Below are positions 28,981 through 39,800 of a stretch of DNA of 64,000 nucleotides, piece by piece. The position numbers and the translations under genes are program-made. The stretch's first letter is position 1; each line of letters starts with the position of its first letter. The notes under the pieces are model-generated. The model was not told where the DNA came from. It ran no database searches and was given only the letters and a program-made list of their open reading frames with translations. Source of the stretch: Alteromonas stellipolaris (GTDB taxonomy: Bacteria; Pseudomonadota; Gammaproteobacteria; Enterobacterales; Alteromonadaceae); contig NZ_CP013926.1 of the NCBI RefSeq assembly GCF_001562115.1, forward strand, positions 2,046,001 to 2,110,000, read 5' to 3'.

Positions 28981-30408
28981 CTATCTTGGAGGGAACATAC
29001 CACCACCGCCGCCGAAGCCACCAGGGCCCCCACCACCAAAGCCACCTGGACCGCCCGGCCCACCAGGAGGCATCATGCCTTTCATCTGGCGCATCATTTT
29101 CTTCATGCCGCCACCAGACATTTTCTTCATCATTTTTTGCATTTGAGTAAACTGCTTAAGTAAACGGTTCACATCCTGAATCTGAGTACCAGAACCTGCA
29201 GCAATACGACGTTTACGAGACCCTTTGATGATATCAGGGCGAGAGCGTTCAGCGGGTGTCATCGAGTTAATGATGGCTTCCATCTGATTGAACTGCTTGT
29301 CGTTGGCTTGCTCTTTGATTTTTTCAGACATACCGCCCATACCCGGCAGTTTGTCCATCATTCCCATCATGCCGCCCATGTTCTTCATTTGCTCAAGCTG
29401 ATCTTTAAAATCTTGAAGATCGAAGCCTTTACCTTTTTGAACTTTCTTGGCCAGTTGTTCCGCTTTGTTACGGTCAACTTTACGTTCTACTTCTTCAATT
29501 AAGCTGAGTACATCACCCATACCTAAAATACGTGAAGCGATACGCTCTGGGTGGAATGGCTCTAGTGCATCTACTTTCTCGCCCATACCGATAAACTTAA
29601 TAGGTTTACCTGTAATATGACGAACAGAAAGGGCAGCACCGCCTCGCGCATCACCATCGGCTTTCGTTAAGATTACACCGGTTAATGGTAGTGCATCGTT
29701 AAAGGCTTTTGCTGTATTTGCCGCATCTTGCCCTGTCATGGCATCAACCACGAACAAGGTTTCAATTGGCTTAACAGCAGCGTGTAAGTCTTTAATCTCG
29801 TCCATCATGTCATTATCGACATGCAAACGACCTGCGGTATCAACTAGCAGTACATCAAAGAAGTTTTTCTTCGCTTCATTAATGGCGCCTTCAACAATGT
29901 GAATAGGCGTTTGCAAAATAGTTGACGGGTGAAAAGATACATTCACTTCACTAGCAAGGGTTTCCAATTGTTTGATCGCCGCTGGGCGATAAACATCGGC
30001 ACTTACTACCATAACCTTTTTCTTTTCACGCTCGGTTAGATATTTAGCAAGTTTAGCCACTGAGGTGGTTTTACCCGCCCCTTGAAGGCCTGCCATTAAA
30101 ATAACTGCAGGAGGCTGAGTGGCAAGGTTTAGCTTTTCGTTCGCTTCACCCATTACCGCTTCTAGCTCAGACTGAACAATCTTAATAAAGATTTGCCCAG
30201 GCTTCAGGCTCTTAGTGACTTCAGTCCCTACTGCACGTTCTTTAACTTGTGCAACGAAGGATTTGATAACCGGTAATGCAACATCCGCTTCAAGTAACGC
30301 CATGCGCACTTCGCGAAGCGTTTCTTTGATGTTGTCTTCTGTAAGACGCCCCTTACCACTGACATTTCGTAATGTCTGGCCTAAGCGTTCTGATAAATTT
30401 TCAAACAT
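28981..30408 (-). CDS. ffh: Signal recognition particle protein Ffh (SRP54)
   Basis: GTPase that with 4.5S RNA targets nascent membrane proteins to FtsY. 475 residues: N-domain to about 90, G-domain with GLQGAGKTTSVAKLA, the DTAGR motif and TKADGDARGG, then the methionine-rich M-domain from about 320. The end is unusual: after KKMMRQMKGMMPP a tail of about 25 residues is almost all Gly, Pro and Phe. Tails of this kind are seen in several gammaproteobacteria but the function is not known. It is monocistronic, divergent from ypjD. Confidence 0.98.
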   Translation of the reverse strand: MFENLSERLGQTLRNVSGKGRLTEDNIKETLREVRMALLEADVALPVIKSFVAQVKERAVGTEVTKSLKPGQIFIKIVQSELEAVMGEANEKLNLATQPPAVILMAGLQGAGKTTSVAKLAKYLTEREKKKVMVVSADVYRPAAIKQLETLASEVNVSFHPSTILQTPIHIVEGAINEAKKNFFDVLLVDTAGRLHVDNDMMDEIKDLHAAVKPIETLFVVDAMTGQDAANTAKAFNDALPLTGVILTKADGDARGGAALSVRHITGKPIKFIGMGEKVDALEPFHPERIASRILGMGDVLSLIEEVERKVDRNKAEQLAKKVQKGKGFDLQDFKDQLEQMKNMGGMMGMMDKLPGMGGMSEKIKEQANDKQFNQMEAIINSMTPAERSRPDIIKGSRKRRIAAGSGTQIQDVNRLLKQFTQMQKMMKKMSGGGMKKMMRQMKGMMPPGGPGGPGGFGGGGPGGFGGGGGMFPPR

Positions 30409-30730
30409 AGTATGAAACTTCTATTTATTTCAGACGTAATGCGCCTATTGTAACGTAAAAGGGCGACTTAACGTACCGTCTAGTGAAGGAAATTTCTTTC
30501 CTCTGTCTACTGCTCATGCATACAAGCCTGCCATGAGCCGCCATTAAACTAATTCAGATGGTTATTGTCTCATCTCGTAGGCTTGCATGCGAGGGAATTA
30601 AACGAACTCTATTGCCCCAATACATGGTACTTGCATAAAGAAAAACAAGGAGACGGTTGAATTTAAGCTCAACTTCCAGTATCAATACCGCCAGTATTGG
30701 TGATAAACACCATTTTTTACAGGAAACATC
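30409..30730. other. Divergent promoter region between ffh and ypjD with a possible short leader ORF
   Basis: About 320 bp between divergent genes, so it should hold both promoters. The one readable coding signal is a possible 25-residue ORF, described separately. A short hairpin TGGTG/CACCA before six T (ending near 30720) lies directly upstream of ypjD and could attenuate transcription. I see no RNA gene. Confidence 0.4.
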
Positions 30731-30734
30731 ATGA
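30657..30734 (+). CDS. Possible 25-residue upstream ORF coupled to ypjD
   Basis: TTG start preceded by a strong AAGGAGA, 25 sense codons, and a TGA that overlaps the ypjD ATG as ATGA. This arrangement would couple translation of the two. The peptide (MNLSSTSSINTASIGDK at its start) has no recognisable family. The stretch also contains the hairpin before ypjD, so it might be part of a leader. Evidence is only the ribosome site and the overlap. Confidence 0.25.
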   Translation: MNLSSTSSINTASIGDKHHFLQETS

Positions 30735-31522
30735 ACACCGCTTTCGCCATTGCCGCCGCTGCGCTTTACGCTATGGCCGCCATTGTTTTACTTGGCAAGT
30801 TTGTACACCAAGAAGGCCCGAACAAACGCTTAGGCTTAGGCATTGCTAGCTTAGGTGTTGTTGCGCACATTGCGTTTTTGCTTAACGTTATTATAGTAGC
30901 GCCTGGCCAAGACATGAGTATTACCAACGTGCTTTCATTAGTAGCTTGGATAATCACCACCGCCATGCTGATATTTGCTCGCGCTATTCCCAATCTTATT
31001 TTGCTTCCAGTGGTGTTTGGGTTTGCTAGCTTATCGGTACTAGCCTCGTTGTTTATTCCCGTGTCTTATATTATGCATATAGAGTTGCAACCAGGGCTAG
31101 TGGTGCATATCAGCTTATCTTTGTTTGCTTATTGCACACTGGTTATTGCCTTTCTTTATGCCTTGCAGATGTCATACATTACCTATCGATTGAAACAAAA
31201 AGGCGCAACGCTGTTACATTCATCTTTGCCACCTTTGATGTTAGTAGAAGGCATATTGTTTAAGCTTTTGCTGGCAGGAACTTGCTTGCTATCTGTGTCA
31301 CTTCTTAGCGGGTTTGTTTTCTTAGATGATATGTTTAATAAAACGTATGCGCATAAAACGGTGCTATCAAGTGCCGCGTTAGTGGTGTACTTAATATTAT
31401 TGATAGGTCAGAAGCTTCGAGGATGGCGCGGAAAACAAGTGATATTCATGACAGTACTCGGTGTTATTTTACTGTCACTTGCGTACTTCGGTAGTAAATT
31501 AGTTCGAGAAATATTGCTATAA
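30731..31522 (+). CDS. ypjD: CcsA/YpjD-like inner-membrane protein
   Basis: 263-residue membrane protein with about eight hydrophobic segments, from the CcsA/ResC cytochrome-assembly superfamily. It begins MNTAFAIAAAALYAMAAIVLL and lacks the full WWD haem-handling motif, as is usual for YpjD. It is divergent from ffh and precedes corB, the standard gammaproteobacterial order. Its proposed role with CorB/magnesium homeostasis is from other species and is not shown here. The ribosome site is AGGA with seven bases spacing. Confidence 0.88.
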   Translation: MNTAFAIAAAALYAMAAIVLLGKFVHQEGPNKRLGLGIASLGVVAHIAFLLNVIIVAPGQDMSITNVLSLVAWIITTAMLIFARAIPNLILLPVVFGFASLSVLASLFIPVSYIMHIELQPGLVVHISLSLFAYCTLVIAFLYALQMSYITYRLKQKGATLLHSSLPPLMLVEGILFKLLLAGTCLLSVSLLSGFVFLDDMFNKTYAHKTVLSSAALVVYLILLIGQKLRGWRGKQVIFMTVLGVILLSLAYFGSKLVREILL

Positions 31523-31650
31523 ATCGCCATTAATCCAAATGAATTAGTCAAATTTACGTGCACACCTTGCGTATGCTGCGTATATTGCACATGTAGACCC
31601 AATTTCAAATTACAGTATTTGAACATCAATAAATGATAGGAACCCAATAG

Positions 31651-32943
31651 TTGGACGACATATCTACGAGTACGCTGTTTATCGCGCTCGGCGTACTCAT
31701 ATTACTTTCTGCGTATTTCTCTAGTTCTGAAACAGGCATGATGTCGATAAACCGATATCGCCTTAAGCACCTGCAAAACGAAGGCAATAAATCTGCCCAA
31801 CGGGTTCAAAAACTTCTCGACCGCCCCGATAGACTTATAGGTCTTATCTTAATAGGGAACAACCTTGTTAATATTGCCGCTTCATCGTTAGCGACAATTA
31901 TTTGTATTCGCTTGTTTGGCGATTATTGGGGCTTATTTGCAGCCACCTTTGGCTTAACTTTAATTTTGCTTATTTTTGCTGAAGTTACCCCGAAAACATT
32001 AGCTGCGCTTTACCCAGAAAAAGTGGCCTTCCCAAGTTCGGTAATACTATTACCCTTGTTAACGATACTTTATCCGTTCGTGGCTTTTATCAATGGCATC
32101 ACCAATGGCATTTTAGCGCTGCTCAAAATTAGCCCCGCAGATGGCAATGACGACTCTTTAAGTCGCGAAGAATTACGTACCGTTGTTTATGAAGCCGGAA
32201 GCCTTATTCCCAAAAAACACCAAGATATGTTGGTGAGTATTTTGGATTTAGAGAGCGTAACAGCGGAAGATATTATGGTGCCAAGAGCTGAAATTGTTGC
32301 CATAGATATTAACGACGAATGGAAGCGAATTCAGAAGCACCTTACCCACGCTCAACATACCCGTGTGTTACTTTACCGCGATAGCATTGATGATGCAGTA
32401 GGGTTTGTACATGTGCGCGACGCCCTTCGCTTGTTGTCGAAAGACCAGTTCACTAAATCGAGTCTGCTTCGTGCGGTAAGAGAAATATACTACACGCCAG
32501 AATCTACGCCATTACATACGTTGATGTATAAGTTCCAAGCAGAAAAAGAACGTATCGCGCTCGTTGTCGACGAGTATGGCGATATTATGGGTTTGGTTAC
32601 ATTAGAGGATATTCTCGAAGAAATCATCGGTGACTTCACCACCAGCATGGTGCCTGATCACAGTAAAGAAGCGCACGTTCAGCAAGATGGCTCTGTATTG
32701 GTAGATGGCAGTGCTAATATTCGTGACCTTAATAAAGAAATGGATTGGAACTTGCCTACTGAAGGGCCGAAAACATTGAATGGGCTATTGCTAGAGTATT
32801 TAGAAGAGATTCCAGAGAACAAAGTGAGTGTTCGCTTGGCAGGTTACCCGTTAGAGATTGTGGATATTACAGAAAACATGATCAAAACGGTTCGCATTAT
32901 GCCGGAGTACTTCAACGCCCCCCAGTCTGGCGCTTCAGACTAG
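31651..32943 (+). CDS. corB: CorB/YfjD-type CNNM transporter-like protein
   Basis: 430-residue inner-membrane protein of the CNNM/CorB family. A DUF21 domain with about four membrane segments fills residues 1-170 (SSSETGMMSINRYRLKHL). Two CBS domains (about 200-330; MVPRAEIVAID, then ALVVDEYGDIMGLVTLEDILEE) and a C-terminal CorC/HlyC domain follow. The family is linked to magnesium transport and efflux. The start codon is TTG with TAGGAA upstream. It is next to ypjD, and its stop overlaps by four bases that of the small converging gene. Confidence 0.92.
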   Translation: MDDISTSTLFIALGVLILLSAYFSSSETGMMSINRYRLKHLQNEGNKSAQRVQKLLDRPDRLIGLILIGNNLVNIAASSLATIICIRLFGDYWGLFAATFGLTLILLIFAEVTPKTLAALYPEKVAFPSSVILLPLLTILYPFVAFINGITNGILALLKISPADGNDDSLSREELRTVVYEAGSLIPKKHQDMLVSILDLESVTAEDIMVPRAEIVAIDINDEWKRIQKHLTHAQHTRVLLYRDSIDDAVGFVHVRDALRLLSKDQFTKSSLLRAVREIYYTPESTPLHTLMYKFQAEKERIALVVDEYGDIMGLVTLEDILEEIIGDFTTSMVPDHSKEAHVQQDGSVLVDGSANIRDLNKEMDWNLPTEGPKTLNGLLLEYLEEIPENKVSVRLAGYPLEIVDITENMIKTVRIMPEYFNAPQSGASD

Positions 32944-33128
32944 ATTTTATCTACTGCTTTTTGAGCACGTTTGGCAAGCACTTGCGCTTTTGCAGCCGCA
33001 ACCTTGTCAGACAACGTAGTCAATTTTGTAATAATGTCCTGCATCTCCTCGTCTTCGCGCAAATCTGCTTCCGCCATATGCGACTGCAATGAACGCTTGA
33101 GGAGTTCAGGAATAGATTTGCTGGTCAT
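32940..33128 (-). CDS. Small coiled-coil protein, unknown function
   Basis: 62 residues, rich in Lys, Ala and Glu, predicted helical (DIITKLTTLSDKVAAAKAQ). A strong GGGTGGGG lies just before the ATG. Its stop overlaps the corB stop by four bases (CTAG). I do not recognise a family; the ribosome site, the base composition and clean boundaries support a real gene. Confidence 0.6.
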   Translation of the reverse strand: MTSKSIPELLKRSLQSHMAEADLREDEEMQDIITKLTTLSDKVAAAKAQVLAKRAQKAVDKI

Positions 33129-33293
33129 TCCCCACCCTGCTTTCGAATAAACTTTGACACTCTCAATAATTATTATCGGTCAAAAACAAAACTTCTGAAG
33201 CAAAATCCACAAATAAATCTTTAGTCTAATGTAACCATTGTCATTCAAGCCAGATACACCACGTGTATCGACCTTTTATCGCTATTTGAACCT

Positions 33294-33818
33294 TCAGCCT
33301 TGGTAATGTGTTAGCAAGGTGCCTTTTTGTGTTCTGAGCGAATAACGGATGACGGCGATGGAAGCAGTAGCGAATAAACTGGTTGTGTAAGACTGGCACA
33401 ATGCGTCAACCAAATAGCTAACTAACGGCATGTGGCTAACCACCAATATTCGTTTGAGGGGTTGTTTAGAATTCACAGCACTGTGAATGCGCGCCGACAA
33501 ATAATCGCTAACCAATTCTGCCGAGCCGTCGGGAATAATATCTTCATTAACTTCGACTTTATCAGCGACGATATCGAGGGAGACCATATCAAGGGTTTGA
33601 CGCGTTCTGCGATAAGGGCTGATTAGCGCCAAATCCACGGCGTTATCAGGACAATAATTCGCACACAACCACTGCGTAGCGGCCAACGATTGCTGTCTAC
33701 CAACTTGAGTGAGCTGCCGACTTTTGTCATCCAAACGCGGTGCTTCTGCCTCTCCGTGGCGCATGATAAATAAAAAAATGTCGTCGTTGCTACTTTGACC
33801 TGACATAACATTACGCAT
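33294..33818 (-). CDS. sixA: Phosphohistidine phosphatase SixA
   Basis: Histidine phosphatase that removes phosphate from phosphohistidine in proteins, e.g. the ArcB HPt domain or NPr in E. coli. At 174 residues it is slightly longer than the E. coli protein. The catalytic RHGEAE motif is near residue 20, and the second catalytic His is in VVSHMPLVSYL. The start is uncertain, either 33818 or 33806, as neither has a clear ribosome site. It is divergent from the M16 peptidase gene. Confidence 0.88.
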   Translation of the reverse strand: MRNVMSGQSSNDDIFLFIMRHGEAEAPRLDDKSRQLTQVGRQQSLAATQWLCANYCPDNAVDLALISPYRRTRQTLDMVSLDIVADKVEVNEDIIPDGSAELVSDYLSARIHSAVNSKQPLKRILVVSHMPLVSYLVDALCQSYTTSLFATASIAVIRYSLRTQKGTLLTHYQG

Positions 33819-33975
33819 ACTATGTTTTAAGTGCAGTTACGATAACAGAGTGCTTTAATTACGCATAGCACAAAACCTAAATAGTGGTTATTAAACTGTA
33901 TTATTTCATTTCAGGGATTGTGAGTAGTTTGTGGTTTCCTGACAATTTTGTCTTGAGTTTTTACAATGAGATCAT

Positions 33976-36723
33976 GTGACTAACGTTCAAAAATTTGACA
34001 ATGCATATCACTTTACCCTGCCTAACGGCCTTAGGGTTATGTTATGCCACGAGCCACAATCCAGCACCTCCTATGTTTCTATGGCGGTTCGTGCGGGTCA
34101 TTTTTACGATCCAAGCGATTGTCAGGGGTTAGCCCATTTACTAGAACATATGCTCTTTATGGGAAGTCGACATTTTCCAAACCCAAATAGTATCAACGGG
34201 TTCATCGAGCAACATGGCGGTAATATTAACGCGTGGACAGGTACTGAATATGCGAATTATCACTATCAGTGTGACGGTTCTGCGATTGCACAAACCCTTC
34301 CGGCCTTTGCCGATATGTTGCGCCAGCCCATCTTAAATGAAACCGCGCTTATAAACGAAATCAAATCCATTGATGCAGAGTTTCAGTTTAAAATTAAAGA
34401 CGATTTACGCCGGCTTTATCAAATTCACAAAGAAACGTGTAATCCCGCTCACCCCTTCTCTAAATTTTCTGTTGGCAATGCTGATATATTTTCAAAACAC
34501 GAAGTTAACAGCCTTCGCGAGGCATTAAGAGCTCTGCACAAACAGTATTATTGTGGGCGCAATATGTGTTTGTGTATTTCAAGCCCTGTTCCTATTGCTC
34601 AGCTAGAAGCGTTAATAACGCAGAGTTTTTCAAGTTTTGAGGCCGGCGCGTTAGCCAGTGATTCTTGGCCTGCGCTTTATTCCTCTTCTCAGCTTGGCAT
34701 TCAAATTAATATCAAACCGCTGCAAACAGCGCGGCGAATGATAGTAACCTTTGCATTACCAGGCATTCACAATGATATCGATACCAAACCGCTAAATTAT
34801 ATTAGTCATTTACTTGGCGATGAAGGCGAAGGCAGTCTACTTGCCTACTTAAAGAGCCAAAACTGGGCGGTAAATCTAATTGCTGGTTCGGGTATTGAAG
34901 GCGACAAATTCAAAGACTTCAATATTAGCTTTCAGTTAACAGAGCTTGGGTTAGCAAACCAACACCATGTGGTAATGGCACTATTTAGTTACTTAGAATT
35001 GGTTAAGCTTTCTATTAATGATTCATGGCGATTCGAAGAGAAAGCACAACTTACCGCACTAGCTCTAGAATATGAAGAGAACGTCAAGCCGCTAACGATG
35101 GTTAGCGAATTTGCTCAGCATCAGTTTTTATTCACTCCGGAGCAACTAAGAAAGCTTCGCACGAGTATCGGTAGCTACGACGGCGCAGTCATGAAAGAGG
35201 CCTTGTCGTTCTTTACGCCGTTTAACATTCGATTAAAGGTAATCTCTCCGGATGTAGAAACCGACAGAAGCTGCGCATATTACAATGCAAGATACCGTGT
35301 TCAGCCTATTGCTGAAGAACAATTGAACGCCTTTGCGTCACCAATAACGATTGAAGCATTATCGCTGCCCCCTCCGAACCCTTATTTAGGGGAAAGCTAC
35401 GCGTTAGTGTTACCAGAAACAGGATTCGATAACCCTACGAAATTGGTTGATAAAGACGGCGTGCGCTTCTGGTTTGCACAAGACCAACAGTTTTTTAGCC
35501 CCAAGGGCGACATTTATGTCTCGTTTGATATGGTGCACTTTTCTGATTCTTTAACCGCGGTTGCTGCTAAGCGAATTTGGTTAAGTGCATTAAATGACTA
35601 CTTGCAAGCCAAGTATTACCGCGCCGAAATTGCGGGGCTGCATTATCGAATTTATGGCCACCAAGCTGGCTTTACATTGCATACCCGAGGCTTTACCAAT
35701 CAGCAGATGTTATTAGCTGAGCAGTTGCTAGAAGCGGTCTTATCGTTTAAACCATCAGAGTTTAATTTTCAGCATTACAAACAAATGCAGCTTCAAAATT
35801 TACAGAACTCATTGTTGAACAAACCAACTAACCGCTTGTTCTCTAGGCTGAGTGTGTTGATACAACGTAATACTCAAGCTCCTGTGGAGTTATTGCAAGC
35901 GGTAGCCAACACTTCCTATGAAGATATGATTAAAGTGCGTGACACTGCATTTGACGATTATTTCATAGAAAGTTTTGTGCATGGCAATTGGGCCAGCGAG
36001 CAAGCGATGGGATTCGCACACACTATTGATAGTAAATGTGTTAACACTAGCGGTGCACCTTTGTCTCGCGCGGTATCGAAACTTCCCGTTGGCGAAGCTT
36101 TTTATCATCAAGTCAGTTGTGAGCACGACGATGCGGCTGTTGTGCTGTATTTACAAGCCCCTACTGCAGGCCTACACGACACTGCACTTTGTATGGTGTT
36201 AGAGCAAATGTTGGCGGCACCATTTTTCAATGCGCTTCGAACAGAACAGCAGTTGGGCTACATTGTGGGAACCGGCTATGTTCCCCACAATCAACACCCT
36301 GGGATGGCATTTTATGTGCAAAGCCCTAATAACAGTGCCAAAACGCTACTTGATGCCATGACCGTATTCCTGTTTCAGCAGTTAGAAGAAATCGAGTTTT
36401 ATCGTTTTTATTGGTCTACTATCAAACAGAACTTATTAAAGCAACTTGAAGAACGTGACCTTAATTTGTCGATGAAGTCGCAAAGACTATGGATAAGCTT
36501 AGGTACTCAAGATTTAAGCTTTAATAGAAATACACAACTTGCTGAGTGTATTAGTGCGTTAAGTTTTGAAGATATACAAAGTTACGCCCATCAACTTGCC
36601 AAGCGAGAGCGTTGCGGAGAGTTGATTCTGTTTGCAGAAGGAAAGCACGAAAAACTAGAAACGCCAAAGCACAGAACCATAAATGGAATTTCAGAGTTTA
36701 AATCCCAAATTCCTTATTACTAG
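33976..36723 (+). CDS. M16 family metallopeptidase (insulysin/pitrilysin-type)
   Basis: A 915-residue zinc peptidase of the insulinase family. The inverted zinc motif HLLEH is at residues 54-58, and the third ligand is the Glu in LINEIKSIDAEF, about 75 residues later. Four homologous half-domains are expected; the length matches protease III (ptrA). There is no signal peptide, so it is likely cytoplasmic, unlike E. coli PtrA. The start is GTG at 33976; the ATG two bases earlier is immediately followed by a stop in another frame. Substrate: short peptides, by family knowledge only. Confidence 0.92.
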   Translation: MTNVQKFDNAYHFTLPNGLRVMLCHEPQSSTSYVSMAVRAGHFYDPSDCQGLAHLLEHMLFMGSRHFPNPNSINGFIEQHGGNINAWTGTEYANYHYQCDGSAIAQTLPAFADMLRQPILNETALINEIKSIDAEFQFKIKDDLRRLYQIHKETCNPAHPFSKFSVGNADIFSKHEVNSLREALRALHKQYYCGRNMCLCISSPVPIAQLEALITQSFSSFEAGALASDSWPALYSSSQLGIQINIKPLQTARRMIVTFALPGIHNDIDTKPLNYISHLLGDEGEGSLLAYLKSQNWAVNLIAGSGIEGDKFKDFNISFQLTELGLANQHHVVMALFSYLELVKLSINDSWRFEEKAQLTALALEYEENVKPLTMVSEFAQHQFLFTPEQLRKLRTSIGSYDGAVMKEALSFFTPFNIRLKVISPDVETDRSCAYYNARYRVQPIAEEQLNAFASPITIEALSLPPPNPYLGESYALVLPETGFDNPTKLVDKDGVRFWFAQDQQFFSPKGDIYVSFDMVHFSDSLTAVAAKRIWLSALNDYLQAKYYRAEIAGLHYRIYGHQAGFTLHTRGFTNQQMLLAEQLLEAVLSFKPSEFNFQHYKQMQLQNLQNSLLNKPTNRLFSRLSVLIQRNTQAPVELLQAVANTSYEDMIKVRDTAFDDYFIESFVHGNWASEQAMGFAHTIDSKCVNTSGAPLSRAVSKLPVGEAFYHQVSCEHDDAAVVLYLQAPTAGLHDTALCMVLEQMLAAPFFNALRTEQQLGYIVGTGYVPHNQHPGMAFYVQSPNNSAKTLLDAMTVFLFQQLEEIEFYRFYWSTIKQNLLKQLEERDLNLSMKSQRLWISLGTQDLSFNRNTQLAECISALSFEDIQSYAHQLAKRERCGELILFAEGKHEKLETPKHRTINGISEFKSQIPYY

Positions 36724-36879
36724 CAAAAGATGGTTAACAATTGAACCATCACCCTCCTATAACTAAAAATCGCTTGTAGAGCCCGCGTTATTTCGGCATA
36801 TTTATTATTCTGGCTGTTAGGGATGCGGCCAGCCTAACTATAAATTATAATGATAAGGCGTAATGCCAAAGGTGTGTAG

Positions 36880-39800
36880 GTGCGCTCAACCCTAGCTTAC
36901 TCAGTTATAGTCATATGGCTTCAACTGCTCGGAGTAATTTTCTCCGATGCGGCGGCCATAGAAGTTGCTGATTTACAATTTACTGAGTTAGATAAACGAG
37001 ACGGTTTATCCAATACTGTTGTCCTCGACATTGCCGAAGACGACAAGGGATACATATGGCTTGCGACACCTAACGGGCTTAACCGTTACTCTGGTTATGA
37101 AATTAATCAGTATCACCCGTCAGATAACGACCCCCATGCCCTTCCTAGTGGATTTATTCAAAAATTATTTGTCGATTCTGATGGCATCCTTTGGATTGCG
37201 ACTCATTCAGGATTAGCCCGTTACCGACCCGAAAGCGATGATTTTGAAACATTTTCCAAACAAAACTCTGTCATCAAACTCGATGTAATCACAACAATTA
37301 GTGAAGGTATTGACGGTAGCATTTTGTTTTCGGACCATAAATATGCCTATTCCTTATCTAAGAAAGAAAACGACAAAATTAAGATAATCTCCCAAATCTA
37401 TAAAGCTGAAAGTACCATCAAGTTAATATTTGATGAGTCGTCTAGAATTTGGTTTGGTTCAAATGAGCTTGGTGCAAAGATTTTAGATAAGAATACCAAC
37501 GAAGTTTTTGATTTGGGTATGGTCAACCCATGGGGGATCAGTCTAGATACAGGGGCTTTGCATGATATTACAGTAATAGAAGGCAATTATTGGTTGGCCA
37601 CTAATGAAGGCGTATATGTTATCAGTGCGAATGGCGGCCAACTCAAGCATATAAGTAAAGAGTTAATGAACCTTGATGGCGACGTAAATGTCACCTCTAT
37701 CATAGAGTTTGATGAGCATGTTTGGTTCAGCTCAGACAATGGCCTTTTTATCGTTAATACCAATATTGAATCACCAAAAAATATATCTTCTGCAGACATT
37801 ACCCATTTAAGTTCAGACAAAAAAAATATAACCAAGCTTACTCAAAACATTATTTTCGGTATTACTAAAGATAGATCCGGTGCGCTGTGGCTGGGCACTA
37901 TGCAAAATGCGTTCAAATTCCACTCAGAATTTTCAGAAATACGTTTTCATTCTAGTGCACTTAAAGACACAGATGGAGATAAAAACTCAACGATATGGGG
38001 TCTAGCTCAAGATTCTTCCAATGACATATATTTTGCTTCTCAACAAGATGGAGTTGGGAGGCTTGATCGCGTCACTGGTGATTTCGACTATTTATCTTTC
38101 GATGAGGAGATATCTCTTGGCACTAGCTATTGGGATGTTGAAATTGATAAAGAAGGGTATTTTTGGGTTGCCAGTTCAGGTGGTTTAAGTGTCTATAAGC
38201 GAATAGATAATAAGCTTGAACTTTTAAAACGTTATTTCCCAGGGCAGTTTGTTGACTATATATATAAGGGTAAAGACAGAGTTTGGGTTTGGCTAGAAGA
38301 CAATGGTTTGTATTCATTAGACACCACCTCTACAAATTCGGCATTACCTTTACCGGTGCATCACGAAGTAGATAACACCTCAAATATTCTACTCCCTATC
38401 TTTACTGACAATAACAATCGCCTATGGCTTAGACAAGAAAGTGGCATTCTTATTTACTCCCTCTCTAGCAACACGGTAGTAGAGCGAATTGGCAAAGAAA
38501 AAGGCCTCTCGTCACCCGTTTACGGCGTGTATGAAACACCTGACGCGTTCTGGTTAACCACCCGTTCGGATGGCGTGCTTAAAGTTGACAAGAAAACTCT
38601 GCAGGTCGTACAGCGACAAACTCGTGATGATGGAAATGGATTCATCTTTTCATCTATTGGTACCCACGACAGTATTTGGTATGCAGACAGCGCAGGTGTG
38701 CATCAAATAGATTTATCTACATTGAGTGAAATATCCAAAGTTTCGAATGCCCAACTTGAATTTAATTCTTTAGGGGAAAGTGCAGTTTTAGCAACTTCTA
38801 ATGGCGATATCTATTTTGGTGGCAACAAAGGCTTCAATAGGATATCTAAGGCACATCAGGTTTCGACGGTTGAAACTGAAAACCGGACAAGCAAACCTGA
38901 GCTATTCGAATTTCGTATTTTCGGAGAGTCAAATCAAGCTAACACTGGTTTACTAGGAATCGATAAGCAAGCTGCTGAAGAGACATCTCTTGCGAATATC
39001 ACTTACAACAGTGAAAAAATGCTAGAGTATTTTGAATCTAGATTCAGCATTTCGTTTGGTTTAATTAACGCTGTCTACCCAAAAGAGGTTTCATATCGCT
39101 ATCGTCTAAAAGGCATGGATAATCTGTGGGTTTACAACGAAAATGTCAGAACTGCTCAATTTAACAACATTTCGTTTGGCAGTTATATTTTTGAAGTCCA
39201 AGCTATCGAGCCGGGGAAACATTGGTCTAAAAGTCGCGAGTTAAGAATCTATATTAATCGCCCGCCTTGGCTTCATACTGTCGCATTAGTTTTTTATGCA
39301 CTTTTACTTACCATTGTTTTGGCCTTTATCATTCGACAATACCAATTACGTAAATCGAATCAACTTTCCATACGTGAATCAGAAGAGCGACTCAAACTTA
39401 CCTTATGGAGTTCTGGCGACGAGCTATGGGATTGGGATGTATACCGTGGTCAAGTATATCGAGCAAACACATGGGGCACGTTAGACTTCCCGCAAGACGA
39501 TATAAGAACCACCGGCGCCTATGATGCGAATATCCATCCTAATGATATAGGCCGTGTTAGAGACGCCTTACGCAGCCATTTAGAAGGTAAAAGTGACTTC
39601 TATGAGCTTGCCTATCGCGCTAAAACCTTCAAAAACCAATGGATATGGTTACTCGATCGCGGAAAAGTGGTTGAACGGGATCACAACCAGCAGCCGGTTC
39701 GTATGACCGGAACCTTGAAGAATATTAACCACCTAAAAGAGGCTGAAGAGCAACTAAACCTGTTTAAGCGTTCAATTGAAAATATTTCTGAGGGTGTGTT

